From contig CAUJSJ030000154.1 in the NCBI GenBank assembly GCA_963422775.4, forward strand, positions 1 through 64,000: a stretch of DNA of 64,000 nt, written 5' to 3'. The notes under the pieces were generated by a model. It was not told the origin of the DNA, made no database searches, and saw only the letters and a program-made list of their open reading frames with translations. Position numbers and translations under genes: made by a program. The stretch is from Pelomonas sp963422775. Lineage in GTDB: Bacteria; Pseudomonadota; Gammaproteobacteria; Burkholderiales; Burkholderiaceae_C. Positions 47,285-55,777 of this stretch are shown piece after piece. Numbering within the stretch: the first letter of the stretch is position 1; the number at the start of each line of letters is the position of its first letter.

Positions 47285-48223
47285 TCATGCCCAGCCTAGC
47301 CAGCCCAGCACCGTGGCCTGGCCCGCGAACAGCACGACCAGGCCGCCCCCGGCGAGGAAGGGGCCGAAAGGCACATAGCGGCCCTCGCGCAGGCGGGCAT
47401 TCATCTTCATGATGATGCCGACCACCGCGCCGATGGCCGAGGCTCCGAGCACGATGGGCAGGATCATCTGCCAGCCCAGCCAGGCGCCGAGTGCCGCCAG
47501 CAGCTTGAAGTCGCCATAGCCCATGCCCTCCTTGCCGGTGGCGAGCTTGAACAGCCAGTAGACCGACCACAGCGACAGGTAGCCCGCCAGCGCGCCGGTC
47601 AGTGCCTTGTCGAGTGGGAGGGTCCAGCCCATCAGCGCGGCAAGAAGGCCGGCCCACAGCAGCGGCTGGTTGATGGCGTCAGGCAGCAGCGTCGTGTCCC
47701 AGTCGATCATCGCCAGCGCAATCAGCGCGGCGACGAAGCCGCACCACAGCAGCGTCGTCGGTTGCGCGCCGAAGCGCCATGACAGGGCCGCGAAAGCCAG
47801 GCCGGTGGCGATCTCGACGATGGGGTAGCGCTTGGAGATCGGTGCCTTGCAGGCCGCACATTTGCCGCCCAGGCGCAACCAGCCGACGACAGGCAGGTTC
47901 TCGTGCCAGCGCAGCTGGTGACCGCAATGCGGGCAGCGCGAGCGGGGCTTGGAGATGCCGAAGGGCGGCAGGGCTTCGATCTTGGTGCCGTAGGCGTCGA
48001 CGGCCTTCGCCAGCTTGTCCGTCTCGCTGGCGGGAACGCCGATGACACGGGCCATGGCGGCGGCATCGGTCAGCTGGGCGGCGGATTCATGCAGCCATTG
48101 GCGCTCCAGCATCAGCGGGATGCGGTGGATGACGACATTCAGAAAGCTGCCGATGCACAGGCCCAGGATGCCCAGCACCCAGGGCGAGAGCCAGACGGAC
48201 CAGTCGATAGAAGGCAGAGACAT
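47285..48223 (-). CDS. pilD: Prepilin peptidase / N-methyltransferase PilD
   Basis: A 312-residue polytopic inner-membrane enzyme that cleaves and N-methylates prepilins. The cytoplasmic zinc domain has CPHCGH and CAACKAP. The aspartate protease residues lie in MIDWDTTLLPD and in the GxGD motif MGYGDFKL. Eight hydrophobic helices are expected. ATG 48223 gives the normal start; the frame is open to 48277. Its substrates would include the pilins encoded at 32488-35725. Confidence 0.95.
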   Translation of the reverse strand: MSLPSIDWSVWLSPWVLGILGLCIGSFLNVVIHRIPLMLERQWLHESAAQLTDAAAMARVIGVPASETDKLAKAVDAYGTKIEALPPFGISKPRSRCPHCGHQLRWHENLPVVGWLRLGGKCAACKAPISKRYPIVEIATGLAFAALSWRFGAQPTTLLWCGFVAALIALAMIDWDTTLLPDAINQPLLWAGLLAALMGWTLPLDKALTGALAGYLSLWSVYWLFKLATGKEGMGYGDFKLLAALGAWLGWQMILPIVLGASAIGAVVGIIMKMNARLREGRYVPFGPFLAGGGLVVLFAGQATVLGWLGWA

Positions 48224-48286
48224 GGTGGATGCGCGAAAAAGGGGGGCTGTACGGGCGGGAATCTGGCCGCGTTCCAACGGCGGACA

Positions 48287-48311
48287 GGCGCGGGACCCTC
48301 GGTCCCGCGCC
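48287..48311 (-). other. Strong GC-rich stem-loop between pilC and pilD
   Basis: An 11-bp perfect stem (48287-48297 with 48301-48311) has a 3-nt loop. There is no T-run on either side, so it is more likely an RNA-processing or attenuating structure within the pilBCD transcript than a full terminator. Confidence 0.55.
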
Positions 48312-48320
48312 TTGGCGGCT

Positions 48321-49544
48321 TCAGACCACCGAACCGAGCTTGAAGATGGGCAGATACATCGACACGACGATGCCGCCGATCAGGCCGCCGAGGATGACGA
48401 TGATGAAGGGCTCCATCAGGCTGGACAGCGCCTTGACGGCCTCGTCCACCTCGTCCTCGTAGAACTCCGCTGCCTTGCCCAGCATGTGGTCCAGCGAGCC
48501 GGACTCTTCACCGATGGACGACATCTGCAGCACCATCGTGGGGAAGATGCCGGTGGTCTGCATCGAGGTCGTCAGCGAGGCGCCGGTCGAAACATCGCGC
48601 TGGATCTGTTCGGTCGCTTCAAGGAACACCGCGTTGCCGGAGGCTCCGCCGACGGAGTCCAACGCTTCGACCAGCGGGACGCCGGCAGCGAACATGGTCG
48701 ACAGCGTTCGCGTCCAGCGAGCTACCGCTGACTTGAACATCAGGTCGCCAAAGACGGGTATCTTGAGCAGCAGGCGGTCCATGCGCTTTTGCATGGCCTC
48801 GGATCGCTTCCAGCTCTGAATGAAGAAATAGATCCCGCCCCCCAGACCGCCGAAGACCGCCCACCAGTACGAGACAAAGAACTTCGACAACGCAATGACC
48901 GCCAAGGTCGGCGCTGGCAGGTCGGCGCCGAAAGACTTGAAGACGTCCTCGAAAGAAGGCACGACGAAGATCATGATGACGGCCACCACGACGAAGGCGA
49001 CGATCATGACGGCGACCGGATAGGTCAGCGCTGACTTGATCTTGTTCTTGAGAGCGACGGTTTTCTCCTGATAGATGGCGAGCCGGTCCAGCAGCGCCTC
49101 CAGGATGCCGCCCGACTCGCCAGCCTCGACCAGGTTGCAATACAGCGCATCGAAATACATCGGATGCTTGCGGAAGGCCGAGGACAGGCTGGTGCCGGTC
49201 TCGACATCCTGGCGGATGTCGTTCAGCAGCCGCGTCAGGCGCGGGTTTGGGGAGCCGCGCGCAACGATGTCGAAGGACTGCAGCAGCGGCACGCCGGCCC
49301 GCATCATGGTCGCCAACTGGCGGGTGAAGACGGCGATGTCCTTCTGCTTGATTGACGTGCCGCCACTGGCGCGGCGCTTCTTGACCTTGTTGACCAGAAT
49401 GCCCTGGCGGCGCAACGTGGCACTGACCATGGCCTCGCCGCCTGCACGCAACTCACCCTTGACGATCTTGCCGTTGCGGTCCTTGCCTTCCCATTCGAAG
49501 ACGAACTCCTTGATGCCTTTTGCTGCAGCGGTGGCAGTGGCCAT
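48321..49544 (-). CDS. pilC: Type IV pilus inner-membrane platform protein PilC
   Basis: A 407-residue platform protein. It has two T2SF domains (about residues 73-196 and 275-398), each followed by membrane helices, with FTRQLATMMRAGVPLLQSFD and ARWTRTLSTMFAAGVPLVEA as the paired repeat motifs. It couples the PilB motor to pilin polymerisation. Its ATG 49544 follows the pilB stop by 20 bp. Confidence 0.95.
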   Translation of the reverse strand: MATATAAAKGIKEFVFEWEGKDRNGKIVKGELRAGGEAMVSATLRRQGILVNKVKKRRASGGTSIKQKDIAVFTRQLATMMRAGVPLLQSFDIVARGSPNPRLTRLLNDIRQDVETGTSLSSAFRKHPMYFDALYCNLVEAGESGGILEALLDRLAIYQEKTVALKNKIKSALTYPVAVMIVAFVVVAVIMIFVVPSFEDVFKSFGADLPAPTLAVIALSKFFVSYWWAVFGGLGGGIYFFIQSWKRSEAMQKRMDRLLLKIPVFGDLMFKSAVARWTRTLSTMFAAGVPLVEALDSVGGASGNAVFLEATEQIQRDVSTGASLTTSMQTTGIFPTMVLQMSSIGEESGSLDHMLGKAAEFYEDEVDEAVKALSSLMEPFIIVILGGLIGGIVVSMYLPIFKLGSVV

Positions 49545-49564
49545 ACGCTCTCCTCGCGACTGAT

Positions 49565-51292
49565 TTATTCGTTGGTGGCGGACAGGACTTCTTCGAGCGT
49601 CGTGATGCCGCCACGCACCTTGATCAGGCCGGACTGACGCAGATCACGCACGCCTTCCTTCTTGGCCTGTTCGGCGATGTCCATCGCCGTGCCCAAGGCC
49701 AGGATGATGCGCTGGATTGCTTCGGTGATCGGCATCACTTGGTAAAGGCCAAGACGACCGCGGTACCCATTCGTGCAATTGCTGCAACCGACGGCGCGAT
49801 AGGGCTTCCAGCTGCCGTCAAAGTCCTCCTCGACGAAGCCTGCCTTGAGCATCGCGTCGCGCGGATATTCGGCAGCCTGCTTGCAGTTTTCGCACAGCCG
49901 CCGGACGAGCCGCTGCGCCGTGATGAGCAGCACGCTGGACGCGATGTTGAAAGGCGCCACGCCCATGTTCAGCAAGCGAGTCAGGGTCTTGGGCGCATCG
50001 TTGGTGTGCAGCGTCGACATGACCATGTGGCCCGTCTGCGCAGCCTTGATCGCGATGTCGGCCGTCTCCAGGTCGCGGATTTCGCCGACCATGATGATGT
50101 CCGGATCCTGGCGCAGGAAGGATTTCAGCGCTGCAGAGAAATTCAGGCCTGCCTTGTCGTTGACGTTGACCTGGTTGATGCCCGGCAGGTTGATTTCGGC
50201 CGGGTCTTCGACCGTCGAGATGTTGACGCCCGGCTGGTTCAGGATGTTCAGGCAGGTGTAGAGCGACACCGTCTTGCCGGAGCCCGTGGGGCCCGTCACG
50301 AGCACCATGCCATAGGGGCGGTAGATGGCGGCCATCAGCCGCTCTTTCTCGATCTTCTCGTAGCCCAGCGCGTCGATGCCGAGCTTGGCCGAGGACGAGT
50401 CGAGGATACGAATGACGATCTTCTCGCCGAAGAGGGTCGGTAGCGTGCTGACGCGGAAGTCGATGGACTTCGCTCCGAACTTCAGCTTCATGCGCCCGTC
50501 CTGCGGCACGCGCTTCTCGGAGATGTCCAGCCGCGAGATCACCTTGATGCGCGAGGACAGCTTGTCCTTGATGGCAATCGGCGGCTGCGTGATCTCGCGC
50601 AGTTCGCCGTCGACGCGAAAGCGCACACGGTAGTGAAATTCGTAGGGCTCGAAATGCAGGTCGGATGCGCGCAGATTGATCGCGTCGACGAGCATCTTCT
50701 GCAGGAAGCGAACGACCGGCGCATCCTCGACATCTGCGAGTTCGGCCGCCTCCTGCTGGGGAGTCGCGTCTTCTTCAGCGATGTCGAAGTCGAAGTCACC
50801 ACCGTTGATGGTCTCCAGCGTTTCGGCGGCTGTCACGCCAGCGTTGACCAACATCTTGGCCAGCTTGTCGTGCTCGACGATGACCCACTCGGGCTGCAGC
50901 TGGGTCGCGAACTTGATGCGCTCAATGACCTCAAGATCGGTCGGATCGGCGCCGCCCACGAACAAGCGACTGCCGCGCCGCGACAGTGCAACGACCTGGT
51001 ATTGCTGGGTCAGCTTGGCATCGATGACGTTCTGCGGCATGCGCTGCGGATCCATCGCCGACAGGTCCAGCAGGGGCAGAGCCAATGCACTGGACAGCGT
51101 GTGCGCCAAGTCAGCGGGCGAGACCTGCCCGCTGGCGATCACGGCAGTGACGAAGCTGATCTTCTTGTCACGAGCCTGCTTGACCAAGTCTTCGGCGGCC
51201 TTGGCCTGAAGCTTGCCGGCATGCACCAGCATGCGCGCGACCCCCGACAGGGCGGACTGAAGCGGCTCGGCGAGCGTGGTTTCCACAGGCAA
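49565..51292 (-). CDS. pilB: Type IV pilus extension ATPase PilB
   Basis: A 575-residue hexameric motor. The N-terminal T2SSE_N/MshEN domain (about residues 45-150) may bind a nucleotide regulator. The ATPase core has Walker A GPTGSGKT (334-341), an Asp box and Walker B QDPDIIMVGEIRD, His box STLHTNDAP, and a zinc tetracysteine Cys467/470/503/506. It begins at TTG 51292; an ATG at 51232 would trim 20 residues. A 7-bp inverted repeat sits just upstream. Confidence 0.95.
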   Translation of the reverse strand: MPVETTLAEPLQSALSGVARMLVHAGKLQAKAAEDLVKQARDKKISFVTAVIASGQVSPADLAHTLSSALALPLLDLSAMDPQRMPQNVIDAKLTQQYQVVALSRRGSRLFVGGADPTDLEVIERIKFATQLQPEWVIVEHDKLAKMLVNAGVTAAETLETINGGDFDFDIAEEDATPQQEAAELADVEDAPVVRFLQKMLVDAINLRASDLHFEPYEFHYRVRFRVDGELREITQPPIAIKDKLSSRIKVISRLDISEKRVPQDGRMKLKFGAKSIDFRVSTLPTLFGEKIVIRILDSSSAKLGIDALGYEKIEKERLMAAIYRPYGMVLVTGPTGSGKTVSLYTCLNILNQPGVNISTVEDPAEINLPGINQVNVNDKAGLNFSAALKSFLRQDPDIIMVGEIRDLETADIAIKAAQTGHMVMSTLHTNDAPKTLTRLLNMGVAPFNIASSVLLITAQRLVRRLCENCKQAAEYPRDAMLKAGFVEEDFDGSWKPYRAVGCSNCTNGYRGRLGLYQVMPITEAIQRIILALGTAMDIAEQAKKEGVRDLRQSGLIKVRGGITTLEEVLSATNE

Positions 51293-51301
51293 TTGCGTCA
51301 G

Positions 51302-51325
51302 CGACGGAAAGAGCGAAGTCCGTCG
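51302..51325 (-). other. Inverted repeat upstream of pilB
   Basis: CGACGGA (51302-51308) and TCCGTCG (51319-51325) flank a 10-nt loop, ending 9 bp before the pilB start. It could form a leader hairpin affecting pilB translation or be an operator. Confidence 0.35.
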
Positions 51326-51424
51326 ATTGTGCCAGTCATGGGCAGATCACGAGGCAAACGAATCTGCCCTCTGTGCCGTGAAGTTTGTCGCGGTTCTTGG
51401 ATCCTCGTCCCGAGGCGGAAGATT

Positions 51425-51501
51425 TGGTCGGGGTGAGAGGATTCGAACCTCCGGCCTCTACGTCCCGAACGTAGCGCTCTACCAGGCTAAGCTACACCCC
51501 G
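51425..51501 (-). tRNA. tRNA-Pro (anticodon CGG)
   Basis: Minus-strand cloverleaf. The acceptor stem is CGGGGTG/CACCCCG, the anticodon stem CTACG/CGTAG and the loop TTCGGGA, giving anticodon CGG (51465-51467), which reads CCG proline codons. The T arm contains GGTTCGAATCC, and the 3' CCA is encoded (51425-51427). The gene lies between ispB and pilB. Confidence 0.95.
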
Positions 51502-51531
51502 ATGTCTTCCGTGTAGCGTCTTCCCAAGATT

Positions 51532-52527
51532 TCAGGAATGACGCTCAACCGACTGAATTGCGAATTCTAGCAGAGATTCTGTCCACTTGTTTGGAGGCAG
51601 CAGCCTGAGGCAATCGGCGGCATGCCGCGCCTCCGTGCGGGCGGCTTCGCGGGTCGACTCCAGGGCGCCTGTCGAACGCACGATGGTGACGATCTCCGCC
51701 AGCTTCTCCTGCTCACCCTCTTCGATGGCATGCCGCAGCAGCGCTCGCTGCTCGGGAGTCGCTCGCTCCATGGCGATCAGCAACGGCAAGGTTGTCTTGC
51801 CTTCGCGCAGATCGTCGCCGATGTTCTTGCCCAGCTCGTGGGCGTCGCCCTCGTAGTCGAGCACGTCGTCGATGAGCTGGAAGGCCGTCCCCAGCGCGCG
51901 GCCATAGGCGGCGCAGGCCTCCTCGACGTCTGGCTTGGCGTTGGCCAGCACGGCGCCCAGCCGGGCGCTCGCCTCGAAAAGCTTGGCGGTCTTGAAGCGG
52001 ATCACGCGCAGATAGCTCTCCACGGTGATGTCCGGGTCATGCATGTTCATCAACTGCAGGACCTCGCCCTCGGCGATGACGTTGGTCGCCTCGGCCAGCA
52101 CTTCCAGCACACGCATGCGGTCAACCGACACCATCATCTGGAAGGCACGGGAGTACAGGAAGTCGCCAACCAGAACGCTCGCCGCGTTGCCGAACAAGGC
52201 ATTCGCGGTGGGCTTGCCGCGACGCAGCGACGACTCGTCGACGACGTCGTCATGCAGCAAAGTGGCCGTATGGATGAACTCGACGACGGCCGCGAGTTCG
52301 AAGCGCGCGGCTTGATCGAAGCCCAGCGCATTCGCGAACAGCAGCACGAGCTTGGGTCGCATGCGCTTGCCGCCCGCGTGGACGATGTAGTGGGCGATCT
52401 GATCGATCAGCGCGACGTCTGAGCTGAGGCGTTTGGCAATGACGGCGTCGACCTGGGCCATTTCGGCGGCCAGCAAGGCAAGTACCTCGGCAACTCGGGA
52501 TGGGGGCGAGGCAGTCTCGACGCGCAC
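51532..52527 (-). CDS. ispB: Octaprenyl diphosphate synthase (polyprenyl synthetase)
   Basis: A 331-residue trans-prenyltransferase making the ubiquinone side chain. The first aspartate-rich motif DDVVD is at residues 93-97, and the second DDVLD at 220-224. GGKRMRPKL precedes the first motif. Start GTG 52527; later ATGs are alternatives. It is divergent from rplU, a conserved arrangement in proteobacteria. Confidence 0.94.
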   Translation of the reverse strand: MRVETASPPSRVAEVLALLAAEMAQVDAVIAKRLSSDVALIDQIAHYIVHAGGKRMRPKLVLLFANALGFDQAARFELAAVVEFIHTATLLHDDVVDESSLRRGKPTANALFGNAASVLVGDFLYSRAFQMMVSVDRMRVLEVLAEATNVIAEGEVLQLMNMHDPDITVESYLRVIRFKTAKLFEASARLGAVLANAKPDVEEACAAYGRALGTAFQLIDDVLDYEGDAHELGKNIGDDLREGKTTLPLLIAMERATPEQRALLRHAIEEGEQEKLAEIVTIVRSTGALESTREAARTEARHAADCLRLLPPNKWTESLLEFAIQSVERHS

Positions 52528-52642
52528 TCTGGGCTCTCAAGCTAGGGATCGGAGCATTATAGGAAGGCCGTCCGGGTCTCACTGGAGGACGCGGCAGCCG
52601 CGCAGTGTCGCTGGGCTTGCGAGACGGCTTGGGCAACAGCCG

Positions 52643-52672
52643 TTGCCTATTCGACGAAGCTCAGGGTATACT
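52643..52672 (+). promoter_or_regulatory. rplU-rpmA promoter
   Basis: TTGCCT (52643-52648) and TATACT (52667-52672) have an 18-bp spacer. The predicted start near 52679 gives a leader of about 150 nt before rplU. A 300-bp gap separates ispB from rplU; its left part has nothing recognisable. Confidence 0.6.
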
Positions 52673-52801
52673 CGAAGGCTCTTTGCAACTCGTGCGTTTT
52701 CGGCATGCGTGTTGCGGGAGATCAAAACCGACAAAAAGGCCTGACGAGGGCAGCGGCGTGACGTGAAGACGGGGCGCTGAGCTGCTGGAGCCGGGTGAAT
52801 G

Positions 52802-52822
52802 CACCCTCTGGGTGTGAAAGGA
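52802..52822 (+). promoter_or_regulatory. Leader hairpin and ribosome binding site of rplU
   Basis: A small hairpin CACCC-TCT-GGGTG (52802-52814) lies directly before the AAAGGA site (52817-52822). Ribosomal protein operons often use leader structures for feedback control; whether this one does is inference. Confidence 0.35.
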
Positions 52823-52827
52823 AGAAC

Positions 52828-53139
52828 ATGTACGCGGTCATCAAAACCGGCGGCAAGCAGTACAAGGTTGCTGCTGGCGAAAAAATCAAGGTCGAGTTGC
52901 TCGACGCGGAAGTTGGCGCTGAGGTCACCATCGACGAGGTGCTGGCAGTGGGCAGCGGCGACGGCCTGACGGTCGGCGCTCCGCTGGTCGCCGGTGCAAC
53001 GGTCAGTGCCAAGGTCCTCAGCCACGGCAAGCACGACAAGGTTCGCATCTTCAAGATGCGCCGTCGCAAGCACTACAAGAAGAGCCAAGGCCATCGCCAG
53101 AACTACACCGAGCTGGAAATCAGCGCGGTCAACGGCTGA
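52828..53139 (+). CDS. rplU: 50S ribosomal protein L21
   Basis: A 103-residue L21 protein. It opens MYAVIKTGGKQYKV and has the KMRRRKHYKKSQGHRQNYTE rRNA-binding segment. ATG 52828 with an AAAGGA site is the true start; the in-frame codon at 52795 is inside the leader. It precedes rpmA by 37 bp, as in most bacteria. Confidence 0.97.
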   Translation: MYAVIKTGGKQYKVAAGEKIKVELLDAEVGAEVTIDEVLAVGSGDGLTVGAPLVAGATVSAKVLSHGKHDKVRIFKMRRRKHYKKSQGHRQNYTELEISAVNG

Positions 53140-53176
53140 TCCCAGTCGTCTTTCGCTAATTTCTAGGAGCTAACTC

Positions 53177-53440
53177 ATGGCACAGAAAAAAGGCGGCGGT
53201 TCCACACGGAATGGCCGCGACTCCAAGCCCAAGATGCTGGGCGTCAAGGCCTACGGCGGCGAACTGATCTCCGCTGGTTCGATCATCGTGCGTCAGCGCG
53301 GCACCAAGTTCCACGCTGGCGTCAACGTCGGCATGGGCAAGGACCACACGCTGTTCGCGCTGGTCGATGGCCACGTGTCGTTCGCCATCAAGGGCGAGAA
53401 GAACCGCCAGACCGTCGTCATCACGCCGCTGGCGGCTTGA
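53177..53440 (+). CDS. rpmA: 50S ribosomal protein L27
   Basis: An 87-residue L27. The N-terminus MAQKKGGGSTRNGRDS reaches the peptidyl-transferase centre and shows no cleavable leader of the Firmicutes type. The GGELISAGSIIVRQRGTKFH core is present. TAGGAG lies upstream of the ATG. It is co-transcribed with rplU and followed by a terminator. Confidence 0.97.
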   Translation: MAQKKGGGSTRNGRDSKPKMLGVKAYGGELISAGSIIVRQRGTKFHAGVNVGMGKDHTLFALVDGHVSFAIKGEKNRQTVVITPLAA

Positions 53441-53481
53441 TGATTGCGTGATCCGGACGGGTCGCCGGCCCGGATACTTCC

Positions 53482-53538
53482 AAGCCCCGGCTCGCCGGGG
53501 CTTTTGTTTTTCAGATCTGGCTCGCCGGGTTTGTTTTT
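53482..53538 (+). terminator. rpmA terminator with a decayed second copy
   Basis: The intact hairpin AAGCCCCGG/CCGGGGCTT (53482-53490 with 53495-53503), loop CTCG, is followed by TTTTGTTTTT. Directly after, 53516-53538 repeats the pattern imperfectly (TGGCTCGCCGGG then TTTGTTTTTT), without a full stem. It looks like a tandem duplication in which the second copy has decayed. Confidence 0.75.
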
Positions 53539-53606
53539 TGGAAAGCCCGCCGCGTTGAATCGCAGCGGGCCTACCGCAACCCAGCCAGTACGATGGCTGT
53601 CTCGCC

Positions 53607-54665
53607 ATGAAATTCGTCGACGAAGCCACCATTGACATCGCAGCCGGCAACGGCGGCGCGGGCTGCGCGAGCTTTCGTCGCGAGAAGTTCATCCCCTTCG
53701 GCGGGCCGGACGGCGGCGATGGCGGCAAGGGCGGCAGCGTCTGGGCCGAGGCCGACCGCAACCTGAACACGCTGATCGACTATCGCTACGCGCGCCGCCA
53801 CGAGGCGCGCAACGGCGAAGCCGGCCGCGGCTCCGACTGCTTCGGCGCCGCAGCTGACGACATCGTGCTGCGCGTGCCGGTCGGCACCATCATCACGGAC
53901 CTTGAAACCGAGTCCGTCATCGGCGAATTGATCGAGCCCGGCCACCGCATCCTGCTCGCCAAGGGCGGCGATGGTGGCTTCGGGAATCTGCATTTCAAGA
54001 CGTCGACGAACCGCGCGCCGCGCCAGAAGACGCCGGGCTGGCCCGGCGAGGCCAAGAAGCTGCGGCTGGAGCTGCGCGTGCTGGCCGATGTCGGCCTGCT
54101 GGGTCAGCCGAACGCGGGCAAGTCGACGTTGATCACGGCGATCTCCAACGCCAAGCCCAAGATCGCGGACTACCCGTTCACGACGCTGCATCCCAACCTC
54201 GGCGTTGTGCGCGTCGCGCCGGAGAAGAGCTTTGTCGTCGCCGACATTCCCGGCCTCATCGAAGGTGCGGCCGAGGGCGCCGGCCTGGGCCACCAGTTCC
54301 TGCGCCATCTGCAGCGCACGCGATTGCTGCTGCATGTCGTCGACCTGGCACCCTTCGACCCTGAAGTCGATCCGGTCAAGGAAGCCAAGGCCATCGTGAC
54401 CGAGCTGAAGAAGTACGACGCCGAGCTGCACGCCAAGACGCGCTGGCTGGTGTTGAACAAGCTCGACATGGTCCCTGAGGACGAGCGCGCTGCGCGCGTG
54501 AAGGACTTCGTCAAGCGCTACCGCTGGAAGGGCCCGGTCTTCGAGATCTCGGCGCTGACACGCCAGGGCTGCCAGCCCCTGATCCACGCGATCTATGACC
54601 ACGTCGCGGCCGAGCAGCGTGTGCTCGAAGAGCCTGACATCCGTTTCGATACCCCCGCCGAATGA
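53607..54665 (+). CDS. obgE: GTPase Obg (ObgE/CgtA)
   Basis: A 352-residue essential GTPase in ribosome assembly and stress control. The glycine-rich Obg domain spans residues 1-160 (GNGGAGCASFRREKFIPFGG). The G domain follows with G1 GQPNAGKST (166-174), switch G3 DIPGLIEGA and G4 NKLD. The C-terminal OCT domain seen in some Obg proteins is absent, as is common in proteobacteria. Its stop overlaps proB (ATGA). Confidence 0.95.
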   Translation: MKFVDEATIDIAAGNGGAGCASFRREKFIPFGGPDGGDGGKGGSVWAEADRNLNTLIDYRYARRHEARNGEAGRGSDCFGAAADDIVLRVPVGTIITDLETESVIGELIEPGHRILLAKGGDGGFGNLHFKTSTNRAPRQKTPGWPGEAKKLRLELRVLADVGLLGQPNAGKSTLITAISNAKPKIADYPFTTLHPNLGVVRVAPEKSFVVADIPGLIEGAAEGAGLGHQFLRHLQRTRLLLHVVDLAPFDPEVDPVKEAKAIVTELKKYDAELHAKTRWLVLNKLDMVPEDERAARVKDFVKRYRWKGPVFEISALTRQGCQPLIHAIYDHVAAEQRVLEEPDIRFDTPAE

Positions 54666-55777
54666 GTCTGCTGTCCAGCGCGCGCCGCATCGTCGTCAAA
54701 GTCGGTTCCAGCCTCGTCACCAACGAGGGCCGGGGCATTGATGCCGAAGCGATCGCGAACTGGAGCCGGCAACTGGCGGTGCTGGCGAAGGAAGGGCGTG
54801 AGCTGATCATGGTGTCCAGCGGCGCCATTGCCGAAGGTATGAAGCGCCTCGGTTGGACGACGCGTCCCAAGGAGCTGCACGAGCTGCAGGCCGCCGCCGC
54901 CGTCGGCCAGATGGGCCTGGCGCAGATGTATGAAAGCCAGCTCAGCGCGCAAGGCATGGCGAGCGCCCAGGTGTTGCTGACCCATGCCGACCTGGCCGAC
55001 CGCGAGCGCTATCTGAACGCGCGCTCGACACTGCTCACCCTGCTGGCCCATCGTGTGCTGCCGGTCATCAACGAGAACGACACCGTCGTCAACGACGAGA
55101 TCAAGTTCGGCGACAACGACACGCTCGGCGCACTCGTCGCCAACTTGGTCGAAGCCGATGCTCTGGTCATCCTGACCGACCAGCGTGGCCTGTATTCGGC
55201 TGACCCACGCAAGGATCCGAGCGCCCGCTTCATCGATACTGCCCAGGCCGGCGACCCGGAGCTGGAGCGCATGGCTGGCGGTGCAGGTTCCAGCATCGGC
55301 CGCGGCGGCATGATCACCAAGATCCTGGCCGCCAAGCGCGCTGCGGGCAGTGGCGCCGGCACCGTCATCGCCTGGGGCCGCGAGCCGGACGTGCTGCTGC
55401 GCCTCGCGCGCGGCGAAGCCATCGGCACGGCGCTGCTGGCCGCCACACCCAAGCTGGCGGCGCGCAAGCAGTGGATGGTCGACCACCTGCAGTTGCGTGG
55501 TTCGGTCAAGGTTGACGCCGGCGCGGCGATCAAGCTGCGCGATGAGGGCAAGAGCCTGCTGCCGATCGGCGTCGTCGACGTGCAGGGCGGCTTCCACCGT
55601 GGCGATGTGATCGCCGTGCAGACGGCGCAGGGCGTCGAGCTGGCGCGCGGCCTGTCGAACTACTCGGCGTCTGAAACGCGGCTGATCGCGCGCAAGCCGT
55701 CATCGGAATTCGAAGCCCTGCTCGGCTATGCCGCTGAGCCCGAACTGATCCACCGAGACAACCTCGTCCTCCGCTAG
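54662..55777 (+). CDS. proB: Glutamate 5-kinase
   Basis: A 371-residue enzyme for the first step of proline synthesis. The amino-acid kinase domain (about residues 1-255) shows VVKVGSSLVTN, MVSSGAIAEGMKRLG and the NENDTVVNDEIKFGDNDTL motif. A PUA domain follows (about 275-350). It is coupled to obgE by ATGA. Its TAG stop overlaps the stop of the convergent rppH in the palindrome CTAG. Confidence 0.95.
   Translation: MSLLSSARRIVVKVGSSLVTNEGRGIDAEAIANWSRQLAVLAKEGRELIMVSSGAIAEGMKRLGWTTRPKELHELQAAAAVGQMGLAQMYESQLSAQGMASAQVLLTHADLADRERYLNARSTLLTLLAHRVLPVINENDTVVNDEIKFGDNDTLGALVANLVEADALVILTDQRGLYSADPRKDPSARFIDTAQAGDPELERMAGGAGSSIGRGGMITKILAAKRAAGSGAGTVIAWGREPDVLLRLARGEAIGTALLAATPKLAARKQWMVDHLQLRGSVKVDAGAAIKLRDEGKSLLPIGVVDVQGGFHRGDVIAVQTAQGVELARGLSNYSASETRLIARKPSSEFEALLGYAAEPELIHRDNLVLR

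Noticed and set aside
51302..51345. A sigma-54-like TGGCAC upstream of pilB on the minus strand
   Set aside because: The -24 half is perfect, but no TTGC follows at the required spacing, so it is not a credible sigma-54 promoter.
51276..51608. A 110-codon plus-strand frame across the tRNA
   Set aside because: It contains the string RGERIRTSGLYVPNVALYQ, which is the translated antisense of tRNA-Pro, a well-known annotation artefact.
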